IMG/VR virus record: IMGVR_UViG_3300049733_000321
Location: 1 to 34,540 of that record
Reading direction: 5' to 3' (one strand)
Length of the DNA stretch: 34,540 nucleotides
DNA from: a virus
In this document: piece by piece, positions 7,899-16,429 of the stretch
Position numbering within the stretch: the stretch's first letter is position 1
Layout: every line of letters begins with the position of its first letter
The notes under the pieces: generated by a model
Databases searched by the model: none
What the model saw: the letters and a program-made list of their open reading frames with translations, nothing else
Told to the model about the DNA's origin: nothing
Program-made: the position numbers and the translations under genes

Positions 7899-8672
7899 TT
7901 AATCGCTCGGCGAGGAAGAAGCGTCCGTTAACGTCCCGGTCAGCGTGAATGCCCCGCCCGAACCTTGATTTGTGGCGAAGGAGGCGGCATCGCCGGAAAA
8001 CAGGATGCAGGGAGTACCCAGCGCCGCCGTCGCCACGGCAGGATCGACGGGTTTGCCGTCCGCATCGATGAACAGCCGGCGGTTTTCTTCAACGCTGATG
8101 TCGACATACTGGCCCGGCGCGAACCAGAAGTCGGCGAAATCGCCGATCATGTGGGTACCCCACGAATCCGTCAGGATGAACAGCGGCAATCCATTGAAGG
8201 TCATGGTGAACGCCGGGCTGAGATCGCCTTTGGTGAACGAAGCCGGAGCGTCGTTGATGTAGATCTGAAGGACCTTTCCGGGCAGGTTGGTTCGCGCCGC
8301 GACCAGGATATGGAACCAGGTGTCGACCGGCAAGAACAGGTTGGTGGCATTCAATGTTTCGCCGACCGTACTGTACAGTCGCAGCCGGGTTTTCAGCGGG
8401 GTGTCAATAATTTCGTCATCCGTGAACCATCCGGCTTCGGGATCGAGAAAAAAGAACTTGGTATATTGGTCGTCCGGTATCTTGCACCAGCGGGAATAGA
8501 GGATTTGATCGATGCTGGCGGCGGCGGTCAGACTTGCCGTGCTGAGATAGGCCGAACCGTCGAAATGCACGGCCTGCGCCTGGTAGCCGCCGCCGTTGCC
8601 GCCGTCATCGACAGCGTCAAGTACTGAAATGACAACAGTATTGTTGCGGCCTCTCGTCACCATTTTTGCCAT
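7899..8672 (-). CDS. LamG/concanavalin-like lectin-fold virion protein
   Basis: The 257-residue protein has the layout of a LamG/ConA-like jelly roll: AVHFDGSAYLSTASL near 33-47, then SRWCKIPDDQ, KTRLRLYSTVGETLNATN, TWFHILVAARTN, KVLQIYINDAPA, and a MIGDFADFWFAPGQYVDIS block. These domains usually bind glycans or other proteins. Its place among head-tail connector genes suggests a virion-surface decoration that promotes attachment to cells or surfaces; this is inference. No signal peptide is present, as expected for a capsid-associated protein. It follows the preceding gene without a gap and starts with ATG. Confidence 0.75.
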   Translation of the reverse strand: MAKMVTRGRNNTVVISVLDAVDDGGNGGGYQAQAVHFDGSAYLSTASLTAAASIDQILYSRWCKIPDDQYTKFFFLDPEAGWFTDDEIIDTPLKTRLRLYSTVGETLNATNLFLPVDTWFHILVAARTNLPGKVLQIYINDAPASFTKGDLSPAFTMTFNGLPLFILTDSWGTHMIGDFADFWFAPGQYVDISVEENRRLFIDADGKPVDPAVATAALGTPCILFSGDAASFATNQGSGGAFTLTGTLTDASSSPSD

Positions 8673-9635
8673 CTAAGCCACCACCGTCAAAGTCATTGGA
8701 TTGGAAACCAGCCCATCCGGGTTTTTCACCGTCACGGCGAATGTCGCGCCGATCGTCTGGAACATGCTTTTCGGCGCACTGACCGTGACCTGGCCGGCAT
8801 TGACAAACGTGGTGGTGACCGGTGTGACGCCGATGGATACCACCGCGCCACTGACGAGGAATGAGCCGTTTATAGAAGCCGCCCAGACCTTGTCGAAGCG
8901 CGCCGTGTTTGGCGTCAGCGCGGCGATGACCGGCGCGGGCGCGGGCGGCGGCGGTTCCGGCTTCGGCGGCGAGCCGGGCGCCGTGATGTTGAGCAGCATC
9001 TGGTTGGATTCGATTTCGCCGGGATGCACGACCTTGACCGACACCGCGCCGGTCGGCAGCGTTTCGACCATGCCGCGCAGCTCGGTCAGCGACACGAGAT
9101 AGGTCGGGATCTCGACGCCGTTGAAGATGATGCGGCCGAGCCCGCAGAAATTGGTCCCGAGCACGCGAAGCACGAACGGCGCCGCGCCGTCGACCGGATA
9201 GCTGTCCGGTATCAGCCGGTCGATCGTCATCGGATCCCAGGGCTCGAAACAAAATGTTTTGTAGTATTCGTCAATCTGCTTTTCGGTCGTGACGGCACCG
9301 TTGACGATCATGTCGTACAGTTTGCGCTCGGCCTCGTAACAGAGCCGGATGTGCGCGCCCATGTCGGCGTCGATGATGGCGAGATTCGGCTGGTCGATCA
9401 TCTGCCAGCCATTGAATGCCTTAAAGTTGAACGGTGTCGGGATCTCGCTGCGGTCGACGCGCCCCCGTAATGTCGCGATCTTCCGTTGCGCTTCGGAGTC
9501 GGTCCTGATGTGAATGCCGTTAGAGGCGACGATTCCTCCCTGCTCGGTGTCCCAGCGCACGCTCGCCGAATAGGCGATCAGGTCACGGATGGCGTCCTGC
9601 GCGGCGTTCGGGTTTTCGTCTATAATCAGCGCCAT
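8673..9635 (-). CDS. DUF4376-like protein with two Ig-like (IPT/TIG) domains
   Basis: In the 320-residue protein, residues about 45-110 resemble DUF4376 (QRKIATLRGRVDRSEI, FKAFNGWQMIDQ, AHIRLCYEAERKL). Residues about 140-218 form one Ig-like domain (APFVLRVLGTNFCGLGRIIFNG). A proline-rich linker (220-235) leads to a second IPT/TIG domain at about 235-320 (APVIAALTPNTARFDKVW, VTVKNPDGLVSNPMTLTV). DUF4376 occurs in phage tail-fibre-associated proteins, and phage Ig-like domains often bind carbohydrate. The gene lies between the connector and LamG genes, where a surface-displayed head protein is plausible. Domain calls are by eye. Confidence 0.72.
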   Translation of the reverse strand: MALIIDENPNAAQDAIRDLIAYSASVRWDTEQGGIVASNGIHIRTDSEAQRKIATLRGRVDRSEIPTPFNFKAFNGWQMIDQPNLAIIDADMGAHIRLCYEAERKLYDMIVNGAVTTEKQIDEYYKTFCFEPWDPMTIDRLIPDSYPVDGAAPFVLRVLGTNFCGLGRIIFNGVEIPTYLVSLTELRGMVETLPTGAVSVKVVHPGEIESNQMLLNITAPGSPPKPEPPPPAPAPVIAALTPNTARFDKVWAASINGSFLVSGAVVSIGVTPVTTTFVNAGQVTVSAPKSMFQTIGATFAVTVKNPDGLVSNPMTLTVVA

Positions 9636-9648
9636 TCCCGATCCCTTC

Positions 9649-9984
9649 TCACGCCAGCGTCGGCGTCCGATAAGGCATCAGCAATGCCAACACGGCCGGC
9701 GGCAGATAGGCGCCCGCCGTCTGCGTGGCATCGCCGGCGATGCGGTCGTCGTAGAGTTCCGAAAGGATGAGTTCGATCGCCGCCGCGATGTCGTCCGGCA
9801 CCGTCTCGTCGGTCCAGTCGACGATGGAGTCATCCTCGGGGTCCGGCGTGCCGATGCTGCGCTTGATGTAGGTGAGCGCGATCGCCGAAGCCTGGCCGAT
9901 CTTACGGGTGATGTCCTCGTCGGAATCGTTATTGTCAACGCGCAGGTGCCGCTTGGCGTTGTCGAGCGAGACGAGCGCTACCAT
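9649..9984 (-). CDS. Head-tail connector protein (HK97 gp6-like)
   Basis: The 111-residue, mostly helical protein has the gp6/gp15-like connector pattern. It begins SLDNAKRHLRVDNNDSDEDIT, has a second helix KIGQASAIALTYIKRSIG, and a third AAAIELILSELYDDRI, and it ends LPPAVLALLMPYR. It forms the dodecameric ring under the portal. It overlaps the collagen-like gene by seven bases. Family assignment is firm from the N-terminal pattern and position. Confidence 0.92.
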   Translation of the reverse strand: MVALVSLDNAKRHLRVDNNDSDEDITRKIGQASAIALTYIKRSIGTPDPEDDSIVDWTDETVPDDIAAAIELILSELYDDRIAGDATQTAGAYLPPAVLALLMPYRTPTLA

Positions 9985-10520
9985 TTCGAACCGTCCGGCG
10001 CCATCTGCGTCAGATCCCGGCCGGCCCGTCCTTGGACGCCGGGTTCACCCTTGTCGCCCTTGTCGCCGTTCTTGCCGTCTCGGCCACGGCGAACAGCGCG
10101 CGTCCAGGCTTCGACACCTTCATCCGGTTTTTCGGCGGTGGTAACGTTGCAATGCCAGAGCGAGCCGCCGTAGGTGACCGTGTCGCCCCGCTCATAATCG
10201 CCTGCCCTCCAGGCGCCGCGATAAATCAGCACCGGCACCCGGAAGTGGAACGCCTTGCAGCGATCACCCTGCATGAATCGCAAGGCAAAGGTCCGCTCGC
10301 CGTCATAGCTCATATCGAGATCGTCAAAACCAAAACCGTCCACGCCGTTGATGCCGTCTTGCCCGTTGATGCCATCTTCGCCCGGATCTCCCTTTTCCCC
10401 CTTTGGCGGCTCGCGTCCCTCCAGAACGCCGAGCCGCACTTCCAGCGGCATCAGCACCCGCGACACGTAGGCCTTGACCGTCTCGACGATCTCGGCCCCG
10501 AAGGCCCGACCGTTAAGCAT
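9978..10520 (-). CDS. Collagen-like protein with carbohydrate-binding-like module
   Basis: The 180-residue protein has two runs of collagen Gly-X-Y repeats, at about 41-62 (GEKGDPGEDGINGQDGING) and about 146-167 (GRDGKNGDKGDKGEPG). Between them is a beta-rich module containing YRGAWRAGDYERGDTVTYGG and SLWHC, which resembles the CBM5/12-type carbohydrate-binding pattern common in phage fibres. It lies between portal and connector, so it may be a trimeric surface spike on the head. It overlaps the portal end by eight bases and the connector start by seven. Confidence 0.78.
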   Translation of the reverse strand: MLNGRAFGAEIVETVKAYVSRVLMPLEVRLGVLEGREPPKGEKGDPGEDGINGQDGINGVDGFGFDDLDMSYDGERTFALRFMQGDRCKAFHFRVPVLIYRGAWRAGDYERGDTVTYGGSLWHCNVTTAEKPDEGVEAWTRAVRRGRDGKNGDKGDKGEPGVQGRAGRDLTQMAPDGSKW

Positions 10521-11880
10521 CGGCGAACCCTTTCCGTATTTCTTCCAGCGCCGCCGCCTGCTGCGCCGCCATCATCGCCTTGGAATCGGCTGGCTGTTGG
10601 TCGGCGGCCGGTGCGGCCGGCGCGGGCTTCGGCTTGGCAAACGGATCGTCGCGGTCCCGCTCATCGAGCGCGGCGAGTGAGAAATTCTGCTGTTGCAGGT
10701 ATGGCGAGGCGCCGCCCTTCACCGGGCCCAGATTGAGCCGCCGCCGGGCCTCATTGGGCGCCATGATGCCGGCGCCGACCGCATCCGCCAGCGCCTTGAC
10801 CTGGGTGGCGGTATCCATGCGCAAGAGATCGTCCAGATCAAACTCAGTGCCGTAGGGCGGTGGCAGTTCCAACCCTTCGTCCAAACATACCTCGATCGAT
10901 TCGATGAAGATCTGCAGGCAGTTGGAATAATACTGCTGCTCCAGCGCCTCGACGTTTCCCGCAGTTTGATATGCGCTGCCCATGACCTTGTGCAGCGGCA
11001 CGCCGAACACTGCGCAAATCGCCTCGGCGGCGAACTTGTGCTGTTCCACCACCTGCGCATCAACCGCCTTGAAGGCGATCGGCTCGTACTTCATGCCATC
11101 CGCCAGGACGGCCGTCCTGCCCGCATTGGCACCGGAATAGCCAGTGTCGAATTTGCTTTTCAGGCTTTGCGCCGATTCCTCGGAAATGGGTCCGGGTGCA
11201 AGCAGGATGCCACCCGGCTTGGCTCCGTTGGCGAACAGATTCGTCTCGTTCTTCTGAATTGCCAGCCCCTGCAACGCCGGCATGCCGGCCGCATACATTT
11301 TTGAAAGCCCGATCAGCGGATGGTAAAACGTGTCCTCGCGGTCATGGATCATCTCGCGCGCCGGCATGGTCACCGTCTCGCCGTTGAATCCGGCCAGGTC
11401 AAGATTGCCGCGCAGCTCGTAAAAAACCGCGCCATCCGGCGCCACCAGCACTGTCACCCGCGTCGGGTCGAGCACATGAAGCCGTACCACAACGCCGCGC
11501 TGATCGCGCTGCTTGAGGATATAAGCATTGCCGTGGATGAGTTTGGATTGCACCCAGGAGGTAAAAAACTGGATGCGGTTCTGGTAATCGTTCGGCTTGC
11601 GGATGACCGGCGAAAACGCCGGCGAGGCAGTTTCGGTCCAGATGCCGTTGTCGTCCTGGCTGACCAGTTTCAGCCGCATCTTGGCGACATCGGAGGAAAT
11701 TACGTCGATGCAGCGGAACACCGGCCAGAACGACAGCCAGTCCTCGATGCGGATTTCCTCGTTTTTCTGCCAGGCACCAGTATAAGGCTCATGGATGATT
11801 GGCCACCAGCCTCGGAAACCGTCGACCGGCTGCGGCGGGTTGCGCGCCGCCTTGGTGATTTGCAGCCCGAACAGGCGCAT
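10513..11880 (-). CDS. Portal protein (HK97 family)
   Basis: The 455-residue protein matches the HK97-type portal family. It has WLSFWPVFRCIDVISSDVAKM near 49-70, FTSWVQSKLIHGNAYILKQRD near 106-127, and a YHPLIGLSKM turn. The AAEAICAVFGVPLHKVMGS and NVEALEQQYYSNCL helices of the family follow, with LGPVKGGASPYL near the end. The portal is the dodecameric DNA entry vertex and docks the terminase. The C-terminus is an Ala/Pro/Lys-rich tail. The ATG shares one base with the stop of the preceding small gene (TGATG at 11878-11882). Confidence 0.96.
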   Translation of the reverse strand: MRLFGLQITKAARNPPQPVDGFRGWWPIIHEPYTGAWQKNEEIRIEDWLSFWPVFRCIDVISSDVAKMRLKLVSQDDNGIWTETASPAFSPVIRKPNDYQNRIQFFTSWVQSKLIHGNAYILKQRDQRGVVVRLHVLDPTRVTVLVAPDGAVFYELRGNLDLAGFNGETVTMPAREMIHDREDTFYHPLIGLSKMYAAGMPALQGLAIQKNETNLFANGAKPGGILLAPGPISEESAQSLKSKFDTGYSGANAGRTAVLADGMKYEPIAFKAVDAQVVEQHKFAAEAICAVFGVPLHKVMGSAYQTAGNVEALEQQYYSNCLQIFIESIEVCLDEGLELPPPYGTEFDLDDLLRMDTATQVKALADAVGAGIMAPNEARRRLNLGPVKGGASPYLQQQNFSLAALDERDRDDPFAKPKPAPAAPAADQQPADSKAMMAAQQAAALEEIRKGFADA

Positions 11881-12113
11881 CAGTCGTTGTCTTCAGCCTT
11901 AAGGCGCCGGGTCTTGTAAGTTTTCTTGTCGTCCTTCGGCGTGGCCTCGGCCTTTTCAGCCGGCTTTGCCTTCCCCGGTTTCTTTTCCCCTGCTTCCGTC
12001 GCGTGGCCCACCCGCAGGAATTGCCGCGCAAACTTGTCGGGCAAGTCGATTTCCTCGCCTTCCATCACCCTGCGATTGCCCAGCCGCATCGTCCGCGTCA
12101 TGACGATCTTCAT
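11880..12113 (-). CDS. Small basic protein between capsid and portal genes
   Basis: With the ATG at 12113 this is a 77-residue protein (MKIVMTRTMRLGNRRVMEGEEI). This start has SD AAGGA about eight to nine bases upstream, and 18 upstream in-frame codons are probably untranslated. The N-terminal half has a beta-hairpin-like pattern (RRVMEGEEIDLPDKFARQFLRVGHA). The C-terminal half is a Lys/Ala/Pro-rich, probably disordered tail. Small proteins in this slot are common in HK97-type head clusters and may be capsid-associated. I do not recognise a named family. Confidence 0.75.
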   Translation of the reverse strand: MKIVMTRTMRLGNRRVMEGEEIDLPDKFARQFLRVGHATEAGEKKPGKAKPAEKAEATPKDDKKTYKTRRLKAEDND

Positions 12114-12118
12114 GGAAG

Positions 12119-12138
12119 TTTTCCTTTTTCGGAAAAGG
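12119..12138 (-). other. Hairpin overlapping the SD of the 77-residue gene
   Basis: CCTTTT (12123-12128) and AAAAGG (12133-12138) form a 6-bp stem with a 4-base loop. An alternative register pairs TTTTCC (12119-12124) with GGAAAA (12131-12136). On the minus-strand mRNA it lies between the capsid stop and the next start and includes the AAGGA ribosome site. It could reduce expression of the small gene relative to the capsid protein. No T tract follows. Confidence 0.4.
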
Positions 12139-12191
12139 ACGCGGCCGCCCCGATGCAGCCGCGCCAAGTCAAACGCCCAGGGAGGAAGGCG

Positions 12192-14105
12192 TTATGCGGT
12201 ATAGGCGGCGTTCTCGATCCAGGCGACCACGCCGGACCGGCGCGGCAGCCAGTTGACGAAGCGCTCGGCCCGGATGCCGACCAGGTTGTGCTGCCACAAT
12301 GACACCAGCACCGTCGTTGCCGTGGCCGGATTGTCCGGCGCGTCGTTCATCTGCACCGACGCCTCGCGCGAGGAATCCAGCGTCACGCCATCGTCGGCAA
12401 ACAGGATCTCGCTGGTTTCAATCAGGAAAATGCGAGACCCCGAGGCGCCCGGCACAATGTTGGTGGAGGTCACCACCGGGAAACCGAACAGCGTCCCGCC
12501 ATCGGCGCCCAGACCCGGGAAGTCCGGCACGCCCATTACGTTGCGCGATGTGCCGAGCGTCGCCGCCATCGCTGGCGTCATCACCCACGCCATCGATGAC
12601 ATTTTGTGATTGGCGGTCGAGAATGTATTCACCAACGCAGTCAGGTCGGTGAAGGCATCGTCCAACGTCGTGCCGGATGGCGTGGCGCCGGTGACGCCAT
12701 TGGTGATGGACGCTGGCGAAGTACCCGCAACCGCCGCCTTGGCCGGATCGAGGAACTGCGAGTCGATAAACTGCGCAATCGCATTAATCAGGTCCGATCG
12801 GATCAGCGCTTCCGCTGATGGATTGGAAAACCGCGCCAGTTCCTCGGTGATGACCACGATCACCGCGACCTTGTAGAAGCCAAGCGAGATCGTATCAAAG
12901 CTCAGGCTCGACAGCGGCTTGGGCGCTCCTTCTCCTACCCAGCCGGCGCTGGCTCCGGTTAGCTGCCGCTGTACCTTGATGTTGAACGGGATCCGGTGAA
13001 GTCCAGGCAGGCGTCCAACGATGGTTGCCGGCCGCAGCATGTCGATGAATTCCTGCACCATCAATTGATAGGCGACCAGCGGTTGCGCCCAATCGGCGTC
13101 CGTGGTGGTGCCGGCAGCGACGGCGGCCTTCAGGATCGTTTCGACTTCCGGCGTGTCGTTCCAGCCCTTGGCGATCTGCGCGGACGTATGCAGATCGCCC
13201 TTACCGCGCATCAGCGCCATTGCATAGCGCGAGAATGCCGTGCCCTTGGGCAGATTGTTGCCTTTCACCTCGATCCGAGGCACCAGCCGCTTGGCCGGCT
13301 CGGGCAGTTTGTCATCAACCGGCTTGGCTGCTGCCTTGTTCAGCCTCTCGATTTCCATAAGCCGCACAAGGTGCTCGTCGATCTCAACCAATTCGCCTTT
13401 CAGCGTCTCGTATTCTTCCTTCTGGTTCTCATTGAGGGTTGCCCCATCGGCTTCCGCCATGACGGCCAGCAGCCTGGCGGTTTTGGCGGCTCGGGATGCC
13501 TCGAATGCGGAAACCTGTTCCGCGATTGGCAAAGACGCGTTCATCGGTCTTGTCCTTTTGGGTTTGATGGTTGCTCCTTTGCCCGATGTGCCAGGCCGGT
13601 TGCTGAGGGTGGGCTGGTCGCCAGTCAAGGCAAGCCCACTGTCGGCGAATTGCTTGATAGTATGAATTGATGCTTCGGCATTGGCCGGGATTGTCACGGC
13701 CGAAAGCTCCAGCCATTCCCATGACTTGTGATGCACCGGTCCCCACGGATCCTTTGGGTTGATCGGTTCCGATTCCAGCGAGCGGAAGCCGATCGACAGA
13801 CCGCGCACCAGCTTGGCCTTGATGTATTTCCAGGCCCGGTCGATTGTCTCATCCACGCCCTTGCGCACTTCCGCGACGATCTCGATGCCGTCCTTCGATA
13901 CCGTCGCCTCGGTGATTTCGCCGAGCGGCTGGCTGCTGTCGTGCTGCCACAGGAATGGCACGGGAAGTTGAAACTTCACGCCTTCCGAATGCACAACGTC
14001 GCCCATGCGGTCAGGCGTCGGCGTCGTCGCCATGCCGCGCAAGATGCGTTGATCCTCGTCGACCGATTTGATTTCAAGCAGGGAATAGGCTCTGTTCATC
14101 ATCAT
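12192..14105 (-). CDS. Fused prohead protease (S78-like) and major capsid protein
   Basis: The single 637-residue frame contains the whole head-maturation set. Residues 1-160 are an HK97-type prohead protease: LWQHDSSQPLGE with His55, VRGLSIGF with Ser104, and WLELSAVTIPANAEA with Ser135. Residues about 188-285 are a helical delta/scaffold-like region (AFEASRAAKTARLLAVM, NENQKEEYETLKGELVEID). Residues about 290-637 are the HK97-fold capsid protein, with GASAGWVGEGAPKPLS, SLGFYKVAVIVVITEELARFS and AWVMTPAMAATLG. The start overlaps the terminase end by four bases (ATGA). An internal SD and ATG at 13544 would give a 450-residue scaffold-capsid product. In most HK97-like phages protease and capsid are separate genes. 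Confidence 0.95.
   Translation of the reverse strand: MMMNRAYSLLEIKSVDEDQRILRGMATTPTPDRMGDVVHSEGVKFQLPVPFLWQHDSSQPLGEITEATVSKDGIEIVAEVRKGVDETIDRAWKYIKAKLVRGLSIGFRSLESEPINPKDPWGPVHHKSWEWLELSAVTIPANAEASIHTIKQFADSGLALTGDQPTLSNRPGTSGKGATIKPKRTRPMNASLPIAEQVSAFEASRAAKTARLLAVMAEADGATLNENQKEEYETLKGELVEIDEHLVRLMEIERLNKAAAKPVDDKLPEPAKRLVPRIEVKGNNLPKGTAFSRYAMALMRGKGDLHTSAQIAKGWNDTPEVETILKAAVAAGTTTDADWAQPLVAYQLMVQEFIDMLRPATIVGRLPGLHRIPFNIKVQRQLTGASAGWVGEGAPKPLSSLSFDTISLGFYKVAVIVVITEELARFSNPSAEALIRSDLINAIAQFIDSQFLDPAKAAVAGTSPASITNGVTGATPSGTTLDDAFTDLTALVNTFSTANHKMSSMAWVMTPAMAATLGTSRNVMGVPDFPGLGADGGTLFGFPVVTSTNIVPGASGSRIFLIETSEILFADDGVTLDSSREASVQMNDAPDNPATATTVLVSLWQHNLVGIRAERFVNWLPRRSGVVAWIENAAYTA
13542..13559 (-). 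promoter_or_regulatory. Internal ribosome binding site and start codon for capsid alone
   Basis: Inside the protease-capsid gene the mRNA carries AAAAGGA (13553-13559), eight bases before an in-frame ATG (13544-13542, Met188). Translation from here would make scaffold plus capsid (450 residues) without the protease. This gives a way to make many capsid subunits per protease copy. It is inferred from sequence alone. Confidence 0.6.
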
Positions 14106-15664
14106 AGATCCACGAAAAAGACATCGTATTGCGGTTGCGGCTTCACCTCGAACGTGCCGGCGACGGCCCGCGCCATCGCCAGCGCCACCAGGCCATCAAT
14201 GCGGCCGGTGGCCTTGGCCTTGTCGAGTTTTCGATTTCCCGCGGGATCCATCGTGACCACGGCATTGGCCGCGCACATCGACAGCACCGGATGATTGCCA
14301 TGGACGATAAGCCCGTCCAGAATGTCGACCTCCAGGTCGCGCAGCGCCGGACTCATCGACTGGTAGCCTTGGCCAAACTGCTCGAAAATCGCGGCGTCGC
14401 CCTCAAGTTGCGCCTCGGCGAAGCCTGCCTTCAGAAGCCAAGGCTTCAAATGCCGCCAGTTCCAGCGGTCAAACGCGATCTTGCGCACGTCCATGACCTG
14501 GCAGTCGGCCCAGAGCGTCGCCGCCACGAACTCGTAATCCACCGTCTTGCCGGGAGTCGTGCGGATGTGGCCCTGCTGGTGCCACAAGTCATACGGCACC
14601 CGATCCATCCGAGACTTTTGCGCCAGCCCTTCGCCGGGCAGCCAGAACGTCGGCCTCACGTGCCAGCCGCCATTCACCGGCGAGATATAAACCTTGGCGG
14701 TGAGATCGCTCACGCTGGAAAGGTCGAGGCCGCCGAACACTGGCCCGGCGAACTTTTCCGCCACCGGCCCGCCGCATGACTGCCACACCTGCTTGGAGAT
14801 GAACGGCGACGAGGCTTCGACACGCCGGTTGAGGATCAGGTTCTCATACTCGGCCTGGCGGCTCGGCATGTGCCGCGCGTTTTCGCACATGTCCATGACC
14901 TCGGCCCGGTTCATGAAGATGTCGAAGGCCGGATTGGCCGCCCGGATCGCCTCCACCGAAAAGGCGTCAAGGTCGTCGCCCGCCGTCTGCATCCGCAGCA
15001 CCGTGCGCGGATCGCGCGCCGTCATCGCGTCGTCGATCAGCACCGAAAGCAGATCCGACTCCTTCGGCGCCTGCGTGGAGATGATCACCGTCAAGGGATC
15101 GTCCTGCGCCGCCGTCGCCGTCTCCAGCGCCTCGTACAACTCGGAGCGCGGCCCCCTCACCTGGCCGAGTTCGTCATGCGCGACGAACCGCGGCGATAAG
15201 CCGAACGCCGTCGATGCATCGGCCGACAGCGCCCGGTAGAGCGTGCCCAGTTCGGCGCAAAACAGCTGCTTGGTCGAGTCGCGCACGGTGATGACCGAAT
15301 TCAGTTCTGGCGACATGCGGACCATCTTGGCCGCCAGGCTGAACAGCACCGAAGCCTGATCGCGCGATTGGGCCGCCGAGAACAATTGCGAATTCGCCTT
15401 GGCTTCCGGCCCGCACAAAAACAGCAGCATCAGCATCGCCGTCTCGACGGTCTTGGCATTCTTGCGGCCCCGCGTGATAATCGCCCTTCTGGTGCCGGCC
15501 GGGTTGTCGAAAATGGCGCGAAAATCGTCCCGCATGAACTCGGCCATCTTGAGCGGACGGCCGACATACTGCCCCTCTGGAATGCGGATCAGCCGCTCGC
15601 ACCAGGCGATGGCGCGCTCAGCCCTGCCAGGGCTTGCGCGGCTGGATCTGTTTCGCGTTGCCAC
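14102..15664 (-). CDS. terL: Terminase large subunit (HK97/Terminase_1 family)
   Basis: The 520-residue packaging motor has a Walker A-like loop RGRKNAKT at 65-72, Walker B VAHDE at 161-165, and a coupling motif near 193-196 (IIST). The C-terminal RNase-H-like nuclease has acidic residues in FGGLDLSSVSDLTA, IAFDRWN and GRIDGLVALAMARA. It cuts concatemers and translocates DNA into the prohead. It starts with GTG and overlaps the small terminase gene by 47 bases; no good SD is seen, so coupling is likely. Its end overlaps the capsid gene by four bases. Confidence 0.97.
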   Translation of the reverse strand: MATRNRSSRASPGRAERAIAWCERLIRIPEGQYVGRPLKMAEFMRDDFRAIFDNPAGTRRAIITRGRKNAKTVETAMLMLLFLCGPEAKANSQLFSAAQSRDQASVLFSLAAKMVRMSPELNSVITVRDSTKQLFCAELGTLYRALSADASTAFGLSPRFVAHDELGQVRGPRSELYEALETATAAQDDPLTVIISTQAPKESDLLSVLIDDAMTARDPRTVLRMQTAGDDLDAFSVEAIRAANPAFDIFMNRAEVMDMCENARHMPSRQAEYENLILNRRVEASSPFISKQVWQSCGGPVAEKFAGPVFGGLDLSSVSDLTAKVYISPVNGGWHVRPTFWLPGEGLAQKSRMDRVPYDLWHQQGHIRTTPGKTVDYEFVAATLWADCQVMDVRKIAFDRWNWRHLKPWLLKAGFAEAQLEGDAAIFEQFGQGYQSMSPALRDLEVDILDGLIVHGNHPVLSMCAANAVVTMDPAGNRKLDKAKATGRIDGLVALAMARAVAGTFEVKPQPQYDVFFVDL

Positions 15665-16040
15665 GGTGATTGGTCGTCGATTGTTGCGCTATTCGAAGTT
15701 TTGTCGCCAATATCGCGATGGCCAGACTTTCCCGCCGTTGCATTTGCAACAGCCGATCATAGTCGCCGATTTCTAGCGCCGGATCGCTCGTCGCCTTCTC
15801 GATCAGTTCGCCTACCTTGCGAGCCTGGACGGCATGGCGACAGTATTGGATCAGCAGCGGATGGGTTTCGGTCGGAAACCAGTCGGCCGGCATTCGATTA
15901 ACGATGCCGAACCAAATTTCTGCTGCCTCGTCAGTAAGATCGTGTGGACAGACAGGACGTTCTACGCTATCAATAATCGACGTGGTTATTTCAAGCGATG
16001 CCGCTGATTTCCTGCCACGTTTTCCCCTTACGGCAACCAT
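15618..16040 (-). CDS. terS: Terminase small subunit (P27 family)
   Basis: The 140-residue protein matches the P27-type small terminase. It has a basic N-terminus (KRGRKSAASLE), the segment CPHDLTDEAAEIWFGIVNRMPADWF, the helix LLIQYCRHAVQARKVGELIEKA, and the hallmark LLQMQRRESLAIAILATKLRIAQQS. It recognises the packaging site and brings it to the large subunit. The start is ATG with only a weak ribosome site. The 111 bases upstream are non-coding and include a 9-C run, a possible cos region. Confidence 0.93.
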   Translation of the reverse strand: MVAVRGKRGRKSAASLEITTSIIDSVERPVCPHDLTDEAAEIWFGIVNRMPADWFPTETHPLLIQYCRHAVQARKVGELIEKATSDPALEIGDYDRLLQMQRRESLAIAILATKLRIAQQSTTNHRGNAKQIQPRKPWQG

Positions 16041-16108
16041 TGTTACGGATTAGCTCGAAATGCCTCCCGGCGGCGGTCTAGGCCGGTTTCGATTTCAGGT
16101 TGCAAATA

Positions 16109-16117
16109 CCCCCCCCC
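16109..16117. other. Nine-cytosine tract, candidate cos region (16041-16151)
   Basis: The gap between the HNH and small terminase genes contains a run of nine C followed by GTCGCTCGCGCGACCGCG, a GC-rich segment with partial dyad symmetry. In HK97-type phages cos commonly lies between an HNH gene and terS, and GC-rich single-stranded ends are typical. No physical end is visible because the window is circular, so this is only a candidate. Confidence 0.35.
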
Positions 16118-16151
16118 GTCGCTCGCGCGACCGCGCAGGTTGCATCATGGG

Positions 16152-16421
16152 TCAATTCACCGGCCATCCGTCCATTCCGATGATGCGTCCGCCCTTCTCG
16201 ATCCGCTGCTTGTCGCTGTCGTGGTGGCGAAAGCACAGGCTTTGCAGGTTGCGTTCGTTCCAGAACTTCATTGCATCGCCTCGATGCGGGTCGACGTGGT
16301 CGCATACCATCGCCGCTACGGTGTAGCCCTCGGCCCTGCACATGCGACACAGGGGCTCATGCCTCAAATGCCGTGCCCGCATCTGCTGCCAGCGATAGGT
16401 CTTGTGCCAGGGATGAGCCAT
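16152..16421 (-). CDS. HNH endonuclease (packaging-associated)
   Basis: The 89-residue protein is a compact HNH nuclease. It has the CRMCRAEG zinc knuckle start near 25-32, VCDHVDPHRGD near 39-49 with the catalytic His42 region, and NLQSLCFRHHDSDKQ near 59-73 with the second Cys and HH pair. Next to terminase genes in HK97-type phages such proteins assist large-terminase cleavage at cos. No SD precedes the ATG, and a strong terminator ends only nine bases upstream. It is therefore probably translated after read-through. Confidence 0.93.
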   Translation of the reverse strand: MAHPWHKTYRWQQMRARHLRHEPLCRMCRAEGYTVAAMVCDHVDPHRGDAMKFWNERNLQSLCFRHHDSDKQRIEKGGRIIGMDGWPVN

Positions 16422-16429
16422 CGGAAATG

